DNA of 64,000 nt from Aminobacter sp. HY435 (GTDB lineage: Bacteria; Pseudomonadota; Alphaproteobacteria; Rhizobiales; Rhizobiaceae). This document shows, piece after piece, positions 1 through 8,948 of this stretch (its first letter is position 1; every line of letters starts with the position of its first letter). The position numbers and the translations under genes were made by a program. The stretch is taken from NCBI RefSeq assembly GCF_027568395.1, contig NZ_JANKZL010000005.1, positions 310,001 through 374,000 of the forward strand, written 5' to 3'. Below the pieces are notes generated by a model that worked only from the letters and a program-made list of their open reading frames with translations, did not search any database and had not been told where the DNA came from.

Positions 1-509
1 CCGCAACCATCCGCGACGGCGAGTCGGTGATGCTCGACACCGGGACGACCACCAGCTACCTGGCGCGCGAACTGCTCGGCCATCGCCGGCTGACGGTCGT
101 CACCAACTCGTCCGACATCGCCCGCACGCTGGCCACCATCAACGGCAACAAGGTCTACATGGCGGGGGGCGAATTGCGCAGCGACAGTGGCGCCGCCTTC
201 GGCGTCTCGGCCATCGAATTCGTCAGCCGTTTCGCCGTCACCCATGCGGTAATCTCGGCGGGCGCGGTCGACCTTGCCAACGGCGTCATGGACTACAATC
301 TCGAGGAAGCGGAATTCGCCCGCGTCGTGCTGTCGCGCGGCCAGCGCGCGATCGTCGTCACCGATCATACCAAGTTCGGCCGCCAGGGACTGGTCCAGGT
401 CTGCGGTTTTGGCGGCTTCGGCGAGCTGTTCACCGACAGGCAGCCGTCGCCCGAACTGGCGCAGGCGTTGGCGGACGCCGCGACATCGCTCCACGTCGCC
501 GGCGCCTAA
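1..509 (+). CDS. DeoR-family transcriptional regulator, C-terminal part (5' truncated by window edge)
   Basis: The reading frame is open from the first bases and ends at a TAA at 507-509, so only the effector-binding part is present. The residues GESVMLDTGTTTSYLA near the start are the ligand-site signature of DeoR/GlpR C-terminal domains, which bind phosphorylated sugars. Further matches to the family are VTNSSDIA, YMAGGELR, and VTDHTKFGRQG near the end. The N-terminal helix-turn-helix lies outside the window. The regulated sugar pathway cannot be told from this fragment, and the genes downstream do not look like its targets. Confidence 0.85.
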   Translation, partial: ATIRDGESVMLDTGTTTSYLARELLGHRRLTVVTNSSDIARTLATINGNKVYMAGGELRSDSGAAFGVSAIEFVSRFAVTHAVISAGAVDLANGVMDYNLEEAEFARVVLSRGQRAIVVTDHTKFGRQGLVQVCGFGGFGELFTDRQPSPELAQALADAATSLHVAGA

Positions 510-705
510 GAGGTTTCAGGCCGCCGGGAAGACCAGCTTGAAGCCGGCACCCTTGTTTGCGCCGCGCGCCCGATCGACCAGACGCGCTCGACAGGCTTGA
601 CTTGGAGGTCACGCGTGTTGGACACACCTTCCGCAACATTCCTCCGGCCTCGGTTTACCGTATCGTCAGGATGAAACCGGCCAAGAGCTACGACTGGCGC
701 TTCGC

Positions 706-1347
706 ATGATCCCTTCCTTTCTCGGTTTCGGCCTTGTCGGCGCAGCCTGCCTCGCCTTCACCGAAAAGATCTCGCCGGTGCCGCCGTCGCATGTCCTGCT
801 GCTTTTCCTCGGCATGACTGTTGCGCCAGACGTTCCCACGCTCGTCCAGTTCATGGCGGCGACCACGGTCGGTTCGACGCTCGGCTCGATGATCTGGTAT
901 GCGGGTGGTACGCGGCTCGGCCACGAACGCGCCGACGCCTTCGTCAAGCGCTTCGGCCGCTACGTATTCCTTCGTCACGAAACCTATCAGCGGCTGGCCC
1001 AGGCCTATCGCCGCAACAATTTCCGCGCGTCGCTGGTGGCGCAGCTGGTGCCCGTCGCGCGCACCTACCTGGCACTCGAAGCCGGCGTTCTCCGGCTGTC
1101 GTTCCTACCCTTTGCGCTGGCAACGCTGATCGGCGCTTTCCTCTGGAGCGGCGCGTTTCTCATCGGTGGTTATCTGATGCGCGACGGCGACCACGACCCG
1201 GTGACGATTGGCTTCCGCATCGTCGCCATCGTCGTCGTCGCCGAAATCGTGTTCATTCTGGCACTGCGTCAAAGCGCCCGAAAGGCACCCGAAACGTCAG
1301 CCCCGAAACCGGACCAGGCTTTCGGGGAGCACGATGCGCAACCTTGA
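706..1347 (+). CDS. DedA/SNARE-associated-like integral membrane protein
   Basis: The 213-residue protein has about five hydrophobic segments and the DedA layout: an N-terminal re-entrant-type region (residues 1-30), a central amphipathic stretch, then FGRYVFLRHETYQRLAQAYR and LVPVARTYLALEAGV, which match the F-x-R-hP-x-x-R-T-x-x-x-x-x-AG core of the family. DedA proteins are inner-membrane proteins implicated in lipid (undecaprenyl phosphate) flipping and envelope homeostasis. The start is an ATG 196 bases after the DeoR gene, with no obvious operon partner. The C-terminal tail (about residues 190-213) is polar. Its specific role is unknown. Confidence 0.8.
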   Translation: MIPSFLGFGLVGAACLAFTEKISPVPPSHVLLLFLGMTVAPDVPTLVQFMAATTVGSTLGSMIWYAGGTRLGHERADAFVKRFGRYVFLRHETYQRLAQAYRRNNFRASLVAQLVPVARTYLALEAGVLRLSFLPFALATLIGAFLWSGAFLIGGYLMRDGDHDPVTIGFRIVAIVVVAEIVFILALRQSARKAPETSAPKPDQAFGEHDAQP

Positions 1348-1377
1348 CAGATCAGCGCGCCCTTCGGGCGGGCCTTG

Positions 1378-1695
1378 TCATTCGACGACGCGATAGATGT
1401 TCCAGTAGGACGAGCCGGACACGACGAACGGTTCGAGTTGCTTGCCCCATTTGGCATGGGCGTCGATCCTGGCGATCTTGGCGAACATGTCTTCCAACTG
1501 CGCCAGGCTCTCCACGGTGTGGTTCACTTCGATGGTGGCTTCCTTGGCGCCGATCGATCCGCTCAGGATCTGCATCGCCATCTTGTCGACTCCGGCCTGG
1601 GGGCCGATCTCACGTTCCCATTGGCGCATCAACTCGATAGCGCTCTGCTTGTGCCCGAAGCGGGCATCGATCTTCCACCGTGCCACGAACATCAT
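1378..1695 (-). CDS. Conserved hypothetical protein, predicted ferredoxin-like alpha/beta fold
   Basis: A 105-residue soluble protein beginning MMFVARWKIDARFG (two adjacent ATGs, GGGAGA just upstream). The alternation of beta strand, long amphipathic helix (HKQSAIELMRQWEREIG) and strands resembles the dimeric alpha/beta-barrel fold of NIPSNAP or Dabb proteins, but I recognise no catalytic motif. It lies 144 bases downstream of fdsD on the same strand. It could be a distal member of the formate dehydrogenase operon, though the spacing makes that uncertain. A short inverted repeat (CGCCC/GGGCG, 1358-1370) follows its stop codon and also the end of the convergent DedA gene. Confidence 0.55.
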   Translation of the reverse strand: MMFVARWKIDARFGHKQSAIELMRQWEREIGPQAGVDKMAMQILSGSIGAKEATIEVNHTVESLAQLEDMFAKIARIDAHAKWGKQLEPFVVSGSSYWNIYRVVE

Positions 1696-1839
1696 GCTCT
1701 CCCATCAGGGTTGCATGGCCTCCTGCGGCGCCATCATAATCCTCGCGCATGCGCTGCGACAGGGGCTGCATGGAAGCAAAACGGCGACGCCACGGGTTCG
1801 TGCGTCGCCGCTGGCATGGTGTGTCCGGGTGTCTGTGCC

Positions 1840-2094
1840 CTAGGCTGCGTCCTGCCTGGGCCGCCTGATGCTGGCCGAAGCCTCAATGACCGTCGGCTTC
1901 ATGCCTGCCCCGCCGGCGTCCACCATCTCGAAGAACTGGCGCCGCATGCGCGGATCCCAGAACTTGTTGATGTGTTCGGCAATGCCGGCCACGCCCTCGT
2001 CATGCGGCTTGGAATCGAAGAACGTCGCGATCTGGTTTGCCATGTAGACGAGCTTCTGCTTGGTGCTCATCCTGTCTTCATCGTCATGCGACAT
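1840..2094 (-). CDS. fdsD: Formate dehydrogenase subunit delta
   Basis: An 84-residue protein with the FdsD signature KLVYMANQIATFF, then a HINKFWDPRMRRQFF segment. FdsD is the small accessory subunit of cytoplasmic NAD-dependent, molybdenum-containing formate dehydrogenases and is needed for full activity. The chosen ATG overlaps the end of fdhD by 11 bases, which suggests translational coupling. An internal ATG at 2070 (MSTKQKL...) gives a protein closer to the usual length and cannot be excluded. This is the last clear gene of the fdsGBA-fdhD-fdsD operon. Confidence 0.88.
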   Translation of the reverse strand: MSHDDEDRMSTKQKLVYMANQIATFFDSKPHDEGVAGIAEHINKFWDPRMRRQFFEMVDAGGAGMKPTVIEASASIRRPRQDAA

Positions 2095-2911
2095 TTTTCG
2101 CGGCTCCGGTATTCACACGATCTGGATGGGTAAAGATGTCGAAATCGTCGCCGCGCACCAGCGCCACGAGCGTCATGCCGGCCTGCTCGGCAGTGCGGAC
2201 GGCCAAAGCCGTGGGTGCCGAGACAGCGATGATGAAGGGCGCACCGATGGCCGCCGTCTTTTGCACCATCTCGACCGAGACGCGGCTGGTCACCACGACA
2301 GCGCCCGAGCTGCCGTCGATGCCGGCCAGGCTGAGCGCCCCGGCCAGCTTGTCGAGGGCATTGTGGCGACCGACGTCCTCGCGCGCCGCGACCACGCCCT
2401 TGCCGGGTATGTAGAAGCCGGCGGCATGAACCGCACCCGTCTCGGCATGCAGCGGCTGCATCTTCGACAGCATCTTCACCGCCTGCACGATGTCGTCGGC
2501 GCAAAGGTGGAGCGTCGGCCGGTGCACGTCGCAGACCGAGCGCATCGCTTCCTCGATCGACTCGATGCCGCAGAGGCCGCAGCCCACCGGTCCGGCGAGG
2601 CGGCGCCTGCGCTGCTCGAAGCGCGTATTGGCCTTGTCGAGCAGCCTGATCTGGATGTCGATCCCGGCCTCGACGTCGAGCACCTCGATGGCCTCGATCT
2701 CGGCTGCCGAACCGACGATGCCTTCGGTCAGCGAGAAGCCGAGCGCGAAATCCTCGAAATCGGCCGGGCTCGCCATCATCACCGCATGCGTTGTGCCGCC
2801 GTAGGACAGCGCCACCGGCGTCTCCTCCGGCACCATGCGGTTGGCGACCGCCGTCCCGCTCGCCCGGCGGGCGAGGCGGGAAGTCTGGGTGATCGCGGGG
2901 CGGGCGGTCAC
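2084..2911 (-). CDS. fdhD: Formate dehydrogenase accessory sulfurtransferase FdhD (FdsC)
   Basis: A 275-residue FdhD/FdsC family protein. FdhD moves sulfur from IscS/NifS-type cysteine desulfurases to the bis-MGD molybdenum cofactor before it is inserted into the catalytic subunit. The family's loop cysteines are present in PVGCGLCGIESIEEA (about residues 109-123). EDVGRHNALDKLAG and SVEMVQKTAAIGAPFIIA are the other conserved blocks. The gene sits 7 bases after fdsA and overlaps fdsD, the normal fdsGBACD order, so it is dedicated to this enzyme. Confidence 0.93.
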   Translation of the reverse strand: MTARPAITQTSRLARRASGTAVANRMVPEETPVALSYGGTTHAVMMASPADFEDFALGFSLTEGIVGSAAEIEAIEVLDVEAGIDIQIRLLDKANTRFEQRRRRLAGPVGCGLCGIESIEEAMRSVCDVHRPTLHLCADDIVQAVKMLSKMQPLHAETGAVHAAGFYIPGKGVVAAREDVGRHNALDKLAGALSLAGIDGSSGAVVVTSRVSVEMVQKTAAIGAPFIIAVSAPTALAVRTAEQAGMTLVALVRGDDFDIFTHPDRVNTGAAKNVA

Positions 2912-2918
2912 TGCAGGG

Positions 2919-5798
2919 CTACTCCGCCGCTTCCAGCTGGCCGGCGATGCGGCGGCTCTGCTGTGCCTGCTCGTTGTACTCCTTCTGCCAGTCCGACGGA
3001 CCGTTGGAAGGCGATACCTGCACCGCCGTCACCTTGTACTCCGGACAGTTGGTCGCCCAGTCCGAGAAGTCGGTGGTGATGACGTTGGCCTGCGTGTCGG
3101 GGTGGTGGAAGGTGGTGTAGACCACGCCCGGCGAGACCTTGTCGGTGATCGTCGCGCGCAGGGTCGTTTCACCGGCGCGGCTGACCAGCCGCACCCAGTC
3201 GCCGTCGCGCAGGCCGCGATTTTCGGCGTCGTGCGGGTGGATCTCCAGCAGGTCCTCGTCATGCCAGGCGACGTTCTCGGTGCGCCGGGTCTGGGCACCG
3301 ACATTGTACTGGCTGAGGATGCGGCCGGTGGTCAGGAGCAGCGGGAAGCGCGGGCCGGTCTTTTCGTCCGTCGCCACATATTCGGTGCGGATGAACTTGC
3401 CCTTGCCGCGGACGAAGCCGTCGATGTGCATGATCGGCGTGCCTTCCGGCGCCTTTTCGTTGCACGGCCATTGCACCGAGCCCATTTTATCGAGCAGGTC
3501 GTAGGAAACCAGCGCGAAGGACGGCGTCGTCTGGGCGATTTCGTCCATGATCTCGGTCGGATGCCGGTAGGCCCAGGCAAGACCCATTTCCGTGGCGAGC
3601 AACTGCGTCACTTCCCAGTCGGCATAGCCATTCTTCGGCGACATCACCTTGCGCACGCGGTTGATGCGGCGTTCGGCGTTGGTGAAGGTACCGTCCTTCT
3701 CGAGGAAGGTCGAGCCCGGCAGGAAGACATGGGCGTAGTTGGCGGTCTCGTTCAGGAACAGGTCCTGCACCACCACGCACTCCATGGCGGCGAGACCGGC
3801 CGAGACGTGCTTGGTGTCGGGGTCGGACTGCAGGATGTCCTCGCCCTGGATGTAGATGCCCCTGAACGTGCCGTCGACGGCCGCGTCCAGCATATTCGGG
3901 ATGCGCATGCCCGGCTCGTCGTCGAGCTTGACGCCCCACAGGCTGTCATAGATGTCGCGCACCGCGTCGCCGGAGATGTGGCGATAGCCCGGCAGTTCGT
4001 GCGGGAACGAGCCCATGTCGCACGAGCCCTGTACGTTGTTCTGGCCGCGCAGCGGGTTCACGCCGACGCCCGGCCGGCCAATATTGCCGGTCAGCATGGC
4101 GAGGTTGGCGATGCCGATGACGGTCGTCGAGCCCTGGCTGTGCTCGGTCACGCCGAGGCCATAGTAGATCGCGCCGTTGCCGCCCGTGGCGTAGAGACGG
4201 GCCGCGCCACGGATGGTTTCCGCCGGAACGCCCGACAGCTTCTCGACTTCCTCGGGGCTGTGGCGCGGATCGGAGACGAACTCGGCGTAGTCCTGGAATT
4301 CCGACCAGTCACAACGGTCGCGGATGAACGCCTCGTCGAACAGGCCTTCGGTGACGATGACATGCGCCATCGCGGTGACGACGGCAACATTGGTGCCCGG
4401 CTTGAGCGCCAGGTGGTGCTCTGCCTGGATATGCGCAGACTTCACCATCTCGGTGCGGCGCGGATCGATGACGATCAGCTTGGCGCCGGCGCGCAGGCGC
4501 TTCTTGAGGCGCGAGGCAAAGACCGGGTGGGCCGAAGCCGGGTTGGCGCCGATGATCAGCGCGACGTCGGTGTGCTCGACCGAATCGAAGTCCTGCGTGC
4601 CCGCCGAAGTGCCGTAGGTCTGGCCGAGGCCGTAGCCGGTCGGCGAGTGGCAGACGCGGGCGCAGGTGTCGACGTTGTTATTGCGGAAGCCCTGGCGGAT
4701 CAGCTTCTGGACGAGGTAGGTCTCCTCGTTGGTGCAGCGCGACGAGGTGATGCCGCCGACCGAGGTGCGGCCGTACTGGTACTGGATACGGCGGAATTCC
4801 CTGGCGGTATGGGCGATCGCCTCTTCCCATGACACTTCGCGCCACGGGTCGGTGATCTTCTCGCGGATCATCGGGTTGAGGATGCGCTCCTTGTGCGTGG
4901 CGTAGCCATAGGCGAAGCGGCCCTTGACGCAGCTGTGGCCGCGGTTGGCCTTGCCGTCCTTCCACGGCACCATGCGCACCAGCTCTTCGCCGCGCATCTC
5001 GGCCTTGAACGAGCAGCCGACGCCGCAATAGGCGCAGGTGGTGACGACAGAGTGCTCGGGCTGGCCGATCTGGATGACCGACTTTTCGGTAAGCGTCGCC
5101 GTCGGGCACGCCTGCACGCAGGCGCCGCAGGATACGCATTCGCTGTCGAGGAACAGTTCGTGCGCGCCGGGCGAGACGCGGCTGCCGAAGCCGCGGCCCT
5201 CGATGGTCAGCGCGAAAGTGCCCTGCACCTCTTCGCAGGCCCGCACGCAGCGCGAGCAGACGATGCACTTGGACGGATCGTAGGTGAAGTAGGGGTTGGA
5301 CTCGTCCTTGGCCATCCACTTGAAGTTTTCGACGCCGTCATTCTTGGCGCGAACATGGTTGTCGCCGTCGTAGCCGTAGCGCACGTCGCGCAGGCCGACG
5401 GCACCGGCCATGTCCTGCAGTTCGCAGTCGCCATTGGCCGCACAAGTCAGGCAATCGAGCGGATGATCGGAGATGTAGAGCTCCATGACGCCCTTGCGGA
5501 TGTCCTTGAGCCGGCCGGTCTGTGTGTGGACCACCATGCCGGGCATGACCGGCGTGGTGCACGAGGACGGTGTGCCGTTGCGGCCCTCGATCTCCACCAG
5601 GCAGAGCCGGCAGGAGCCGAACGCGTCGACCATGTCGGTGGCGCAGAGTTTTGGAATGGCAATGCCCGCTTCCATCGAAGCGCGCATGATCGAGGTGCCC
5701 TCGGGCACGGTCACCTCGAAGCCGTCGACGGTCAGCGTGACCTGCTTTTCGGACCTGGAGGCAGGGGTGCCGAAGTCGATTTCGTGTACGAGACCCAT
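2919..5798 (-). CDS. fdsA: NAD-dependent formate dehydrogenase, catalytic alpha subunit
   Basis: A 959-residue molybdopterin oxidoreductase that oxidises formate to CO2. I chose the ATG at 5798 because GGAGA precedes it and the protein then begins at the expected NuoG-like domain; the open frame upstream overlaps fdsB and is not used. Cofactor ligands in order: [2Fe-2S] C52/C63/C66/C80; His-Cys3 [4Fe-4S] H112/C116/C119/C125; two ferredoxin clusters C178-C188 and C221-C231; the molybdenum-proximal cluster C255/C258/C262/C290; and the catalytic pair C383-H384 in RVCHSP. No selenocysteine is used. The gene follows fdsB by 11 bases. Confidence 0.96.
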   Translation of the reverse strand: MGLVHEIDFGTPASRSEKQVTLTVDGFEVTVPEGTSIMRASMEAGIAIPKLCATDMVDAFGSCRLCLVEIEGRNGTPSSCTTPVMPGMVVHTQTGRLKDIRKGVMELYISDHPLDCLTCAANGDCELQDMAGAVGLRDVRYGYDGDNHVRAKNDGVENFKWMAKDESNPYFTYDPSKCIVCSRCVRACEEVQGTFALTIEGRGFGSRVSPGAHELFLDSECVSCGACVQACPTATLTEKSVIQIGQPEHSVVTTCAYCGVGCSFKAEMRGEELVRMVPWKDGKANRGHSCVKGRFAYGYATHKERILNPMIREKITDPWREVSWEEAIAHTAREFRRIQYQYGRTSVGGITSSRCTNEETYLVQKLIRQGFRNNNVDTCARVCHSPTGYGLGQTYGTSAGTQDFDSVEHTDVALIIGANPASAHPVFASRLKKRLRAGAKLIVIDPRRTEMVKSAHIQAEHHLALKPGTNVAVVTAMAHVIVTEGLFDEAFIRDRCDWSEFQDYAEFVSDPRHSPEEVEKLSGVPAETIRGAARLYATGGNGAIYYGLGVTEHSQGSTTVIGIANLAMLTGNIGRPGVGVNPLRGQNNVQGSCDMGSFPHELPGYRHISGDAVRDIYDSLWGVKLDDEPGMRIPNMLDAAVDGTFRGIYIQGEDILQSDPDTKHVSAGLAAMECVVVQDLFLNETANYAHVFLPGSTFLEKDGTFTNAERRINRVRKVMSPKNGYADWEVTQLLATEMGLAWAYRHPTEIMDEIAQTTPSFALVSYDLLDKMGSVQWPCNEKAPEGTPIMHIDGFVRGKGKFIRTEYVATDEKTGPRFPLLLTTGRILSQYNVGAQTRRTENVAWHDEDLLEIHPHDAENRGLRDGDWVRLVSRAGETTLRATITDKVSPGVVYTTFHHPDTQANVITTDFSDWATNCPEYKVTAVQVSPSNGPSDWQKEYNEQAQQSRRIAGQLEAAE

Positions 5799-5809
5799 GA
5801 TGCTGTCTC

Positions 5810-7366
5810 CTATTCCGCTGCCTGGGCGACCGCTGCCGGCCGGAAATCTTCGGGGAAATGGTTGATGGCGCTCATGACAGGGTAGGGCGTGAAGCCGCCG
5901 AGCGCGCAGAGCGAACCAAACTTCATCGTGTTGCAGAGGTCGGTCACCAGCGCGAGCTGCTTTTCCGGCTCGATGTTCTGCTTGAGCTTGTCGAGCGTTT
6001 CGACACCGCGCGTCGAGCCGATGCGGCAGGGCGTGCACTTGCCGCAGCTTTCGATTGCGCAGAATTCCATGGCGAAGCGTGCCTGCTTCAGCATGTCGGC
6101 GCTGTCGTCGAACACGGTGATGCCGGCATGGCCGATCAGGCCGTCCTTGGCCGCGAAGGCTTCGTAGTCGAAGGGCGTGTCGAACAAAGCGCGCGGGAAG
6201 TAGGCGCCGAGCGGGCCGCCGACCTGCACCGCCTTGACCGGACGGCCGGTCGCGGTGCCGCCGCCGATCTCGTCGACGATCTCGCCCAGCGTCAGGCCGA
6301 AGGCCACTTCGAACAGGCCGCCATGCTTGACGTTGCCGGCGATCTGGATCGGGATGGTGCCGCGCGAGCGGCCCATGCCGAAGTCCTTGTAGTACTGTGC
6401 GCCCTTGTCCATCACGATCGGCACGGAAGCGAGCGAAATCACGTTGTTGATGACGGTCGGCTTGCCGAACAGGCCCTGGATTGCCGGCAGCGGCGGCTTT
6501 GCTCGCACAACGCCGCGCTTGCCTTCCAGGCTGTTGAGCAGCGAGGTTTCCTCGCCGCAGACATAGGCGCCGGCACCGGAGCGAATCTCTATGTCAAAGC
6601 CTTGGGAGGATCCGAGAACGCTCTTGCCCAGAATGCCGGCGCGGCGTGCGACCTTCACCGCCTTTTCCATCGCCGCGATGGCGTGCGGATACTCGGAGCG
6701 GATGTAGACGTAGCCCTTGGTCGCATGGGTCGCGAGGCCGGCGATCGCCATGCCTTCGATCAGCACGAAGGGGTCGCCCTCCATGATCATGCGGTCGGCG
6801 AAGGTCGCGGAGTCGCCTTCGTCGGCGTTGCAGACGATATACTTCTGCTCGCCCGGCGTATCGAGAACCGTTTTCCACTTGATGCCGGTCGGGAAGCCGG
6901 CGCCGCCACGGCCACGCAGGCCGGACTCGGTCACCTGCTTGACGATGTCGGCAGGCGCCATCGCGACCGCGTTGCGCAGGCCGGTCAGGCCGCCATGGGC
7001 CTCGTAATCGGCCAGCGACAGCGGGTCGGTGATGCCGCAGCGGGCGAAGGTAAGGCGCGTCTGCTTGGCGATGAAGGGAAGCTTTTCCGGATCGCCGAGC
7101 GAAAGCTTGTGCTGGCCGCCTGAGACGAGGCCTGCGTCGAACAGCGATGCGACGTCCTTGGCAGAGACCGGGCCGTAGGCAATGCGCCCGGCTTCGGTCG
7201 CAACTTCGACCATCGGCTCGAGCCAGTACAGGCCGCGCGAGCCGTTGCGCACGATCCTGGCGTCGATGCCGCGCGCGGCAATTTCTTTCTCCACCGCCTT
7301 GGCGACCTTTTCGGCGCCAAGCGAAAGCGAACCCGAATCGCCGGGAATGTAGATCGTCACGCTCAT
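5810..7366 (-). CDS. fdsB: NAD-dependent formate dehydrogenase, beta subunit (NuoF-like diaphorase)
   Basis: A 518-residue flavoprotein. An N-terminal thioredoxin-like [2Fe-2S]-type domain (residues 1-90) is fused to a NuoF domain. It binds FMN and NAD+ and passes electrons from formate to NAD+. The NADH/FMN glycine-rich loop GRGGAGFPTG is at residues 152-161. The N3-type [4Fe-4S] cluster ligands are C441, C444, C447 (ESCGKCTPC) and C487. The N-terminal domain lacks the cysteines of a functional [2Fe-2S] site, as is usual in FdsB. Its ATG overlaps the fdsG stop as ATGA. Confidence 0.95.
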   Translation of the reverse strand: MSVTIYIPGDSGSLSLGAEKVAKAVEKEIAARGIDARIVRNGSRGLYWLEPMVEVATEAGRIAYGPVSAKDVASLFDAGLVSGGQHKLSLGDPEKLPFIAKQTRLTFARCGITDPLSLADYEAHGGLTGLRNAVAMAPADIVKQVTESGLRGRGGAGFPTGIKWKTVLDTPGEQKYIVCNADEGDSATFADRMIMEGDPFVLIEGMAIAGLATHATKGYVYIRSEYPHAIAAMEKAVKVARRAGILGKSVLGSSQGFDIEIRSGAGAYVCGEETSLLNSLEGKRGVVRAKPPLPAIQGLFGKPTVINNVISLASVPIVMDKGAQYYKDFGMGRSRGTIPIQIAGNVKHGGLFEVAFGLTLGEIVDEIGGGTATGRPVKAVQVGGPLGAYFPRALFDTPFDYEAFAAKDGLIGHAGITVFDDSADMLKQARFAMEFCAIESCGKCTPCRIGSTRGVETLDKLKQNIEPEKQLALVTDLCNTMKFGSLCALGGFTPYPVMSAINHFPEDFRPAAVAQAAE

Positions 7367-7842
7367 GAGCGGATCTCCTCGGCGATTTCATCGATCTTGT
7401 CGGCGTCGAGACGGCCGATCACTTCGCCGTCGAGCATCGCGGCGGGCGCGCAGGCGCACAGGCCGAGGCAGTAGATCGGCTCCAGCGTCACCGCACCGTC
7501 CTTGCTCGTCTCGTGGAAACCGATGCCGAACTTCTGCTTGATCTGGGCGGCAATCGCGTCGCTGCCCATCGACTGGCAGGCTTCCGCCTGGCAGACCTTG
7601 AGGACATGACGGCCGGCCGGGTGGTGGCGGAAGTCGTGGTAAAAGGTGAAGACGCCGTGAACTTCGGCGCGCGACAGGTTCAGCGCCTCGGCGATGATCG
7701 GCAGGGTCTCCTGCGGAACGTAGCCGAACTCCTCCTGGATGCCATGAAGAATCGGGATCAGCGGACCCTCGAGGCTCTTCATTTCGCTGATCACTGCGGC
7801 GGTTTTCGCGGCAATTTCGGTACTTGCTGGCTGCATGACCAC
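7363..7842 (-). CDS. fdsG: NAD-dependent formate dehydrogenase, gamma subunit (NuoE-like)
   Basis: A 159-residue NuoE-type protein with one [2Fe-2S] cluster. The four ligands are visible: C84 and C89 (VCQAEAC) and C125 and C129 (YCLGLCAC). The PILHGIQEEFGYVP helix near residue 30 is typical. It is the first gene of the formate dehydrogenase operon and is translationally coupled to fdsB. Start codons at 7842 and 7836 are both possible. The 140-base region upstream (7843-7982) separates it from the LysR gene and holds the probable operator. Confidence 0.94.
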   Translation of the reverse strand: MVMQPASTEIAAKTAAVISEMKSLEGPLIPILHGIQEEFGYVPQETLPIIAEALNLSRAEVHGVFTFYHDFRHHPAGRHVLKVCQAEACQSMGSDAIAAQIKQKFGIGFHETSKDGAVTLEPIYCLGLCACAPAAMLDGEVIGRLDADKIDEIAEEIRS

Positions 7843-7937
7843 GCAGCGCCCTCCCTGACACTGGCGCCATCTTGGGCGCTATGACCCTATTGAACCCGAT
7901 CTGGACGACCTGAATCAATAAAGATGTTTCGTCACAT

Positions 7938-7954
7938 GATAAAAATTTTCTATC
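7938..7954. promoter_or_regulatory. Candidate LysR-type operator upstream of fdsG
   Basis: The AT-rich 17-mer GATAAAAATTTTCTATC is a near-palindrome (GATA at one end, TATC at the other, A/T-rich core) in an otherwise GC-rich background. It lies about 96 bases before the fdsG start codon and 29 bases after the end of the LysR gene. That is where a LysR regulator would bind to control fdsGBA. It contains T-N11-A arrangements as expected for this family. Assignment to the adjacent regulator is an inference. Confidence 0.45.
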
Positions 7955-7982
7955 GAGTGGACAAACAGGAGGTAATTGTAGC

Positions 7983-8882
7983 TCAGACCTTGCGGCGGAA
8001 ATCGCCTGCCAGCGCCATGGCTTCGTCAAGCAGCGCCTGCACCAGCGTCGTATTCGGATCGCGCCGCGCCACCACCAGGCCGACGGTGTGACTGGCATCC
8101 GGCTCGACGATCGGAATTGCCCGGATAGGCTCGGCGAAACCGAACGTTTCCGCGAGGTTCAGCGGCATGATCGACGACCATTTGCCGGTCCTGATGTGCG
8201 AGAACAGCACGATCATCGAGTTCGATTCGAGCGTCGGCCGCACCTGCACGCCGGCGTCTGCCAGGTGCTGGTCGATGATGCGGCGGTTCTGCATGTCGGG
8301 TGTCAGCAGGCACAGCGGCAGCGTGCTGACCTCTTCCCATGTCACTTTCTGACGATCGGAATATTCGTTCCCCACCGCCGTGATCAGCTGGTAGCGCTCG
8401 GCATAGAGCGGCACGCTGGTCACCCGACCAAGCGGCTCGTTGTCGAGATAGGTGATTCCAGCGTCGATCTCGAAATTACCGAGCAGCGACAAAACCTCGA
8501 TCGATGTGCGCGACAGGATCGAGAAGGTGATGCCGGGGTGCTTGTCGCGCATCGGCGTCGTCAGTTTCGGCACCATGGCCAGCGCGGTCGGAATGGCGGC
8601 GATCCGCATGCGTCCCGACAGGCCGTGGCGCGCGGCGCGCATTTCGTCGCGCATGGCGCGGGTGTCGCCGACGATCCGCCGCGCCCAGTCCAGCACCTGC
8701 CGTCCCTCGGGCGTCAGTCCCTGGAAACGCGAGCCGCGCTGCACCAGCATGACGCCCAGGATATCCTCGAGCTGCTTGATGCCGGCCGAAAGCGTCGGCT
8801 GGGTCACGCCGCATTCCTCGGCGGCGCGCCCGAAATGTTGTTGTCTGGCCAGTGCGATGAAGAATTCAAGCTTGTCGATCAT
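7983..8882 (-). CDS. LysR-type regulator, probable regulator of the fds operon
   Basis: A 299-residue protein with an N-terminal winged helix-turn-helix (residues 1-60; FGRAAEECGVTQPTLSAGIKQLE) and a LysR substrate-binding domain (about 90-290). It is transcribed in the same direction as fdsGBA and ends 140 bases before fdsG. LysR regulators in this position control formate dehydrogenase operons in other alpha- and betaproteobacteria. The ligand is unknown, with formate the natural candidate. An AT-rich palindrome lies between it and fdsG. Confidence 0.88.
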   Translation of the reverse strand: MIDKLEFFIALARQQHFGRAAEECGVTQPTLSAGIKQLEDILGVMLVQRGSRFQGLTPEGRQVLDWARRIVGDTRAMRDEMRAARHGLSGRMRIAAIPTALAMVPKLTTPMRDKHPGITFSILSRTSIEVLSLLGNFEIDAGITYLDNEPLGRVTSVPLYAERYQLITAVGNEYSDRQKVTWEEVSTLPLCLLTPDMQNRRIIDQHLADAGVQVRPTLESNSMIVLFSHIRTGKWSSIMPLNLAETFGFAEPIRAIPIVEPDASHTVGLVVARRDPNTTLVQALLDEAMALAGDFRRKV

Positions 8883-8948
8883 GCTGCGAAGCTATCTGCA
8901 GCCGCCAGCTTGCGCCAGACTGGTTTGCGCTGTGGGCGGAATGCTTCC

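Noticed and set aside
2835-4832. A 665-codon open frame on the plus strand opposite fdsA
   Set aside because: It is antisense to a clearly conserved molybdoenzyme gene, is Arg/Ala/Gly-rich in the way expected from GC-skewed third positions, and shows no recognisable domain.
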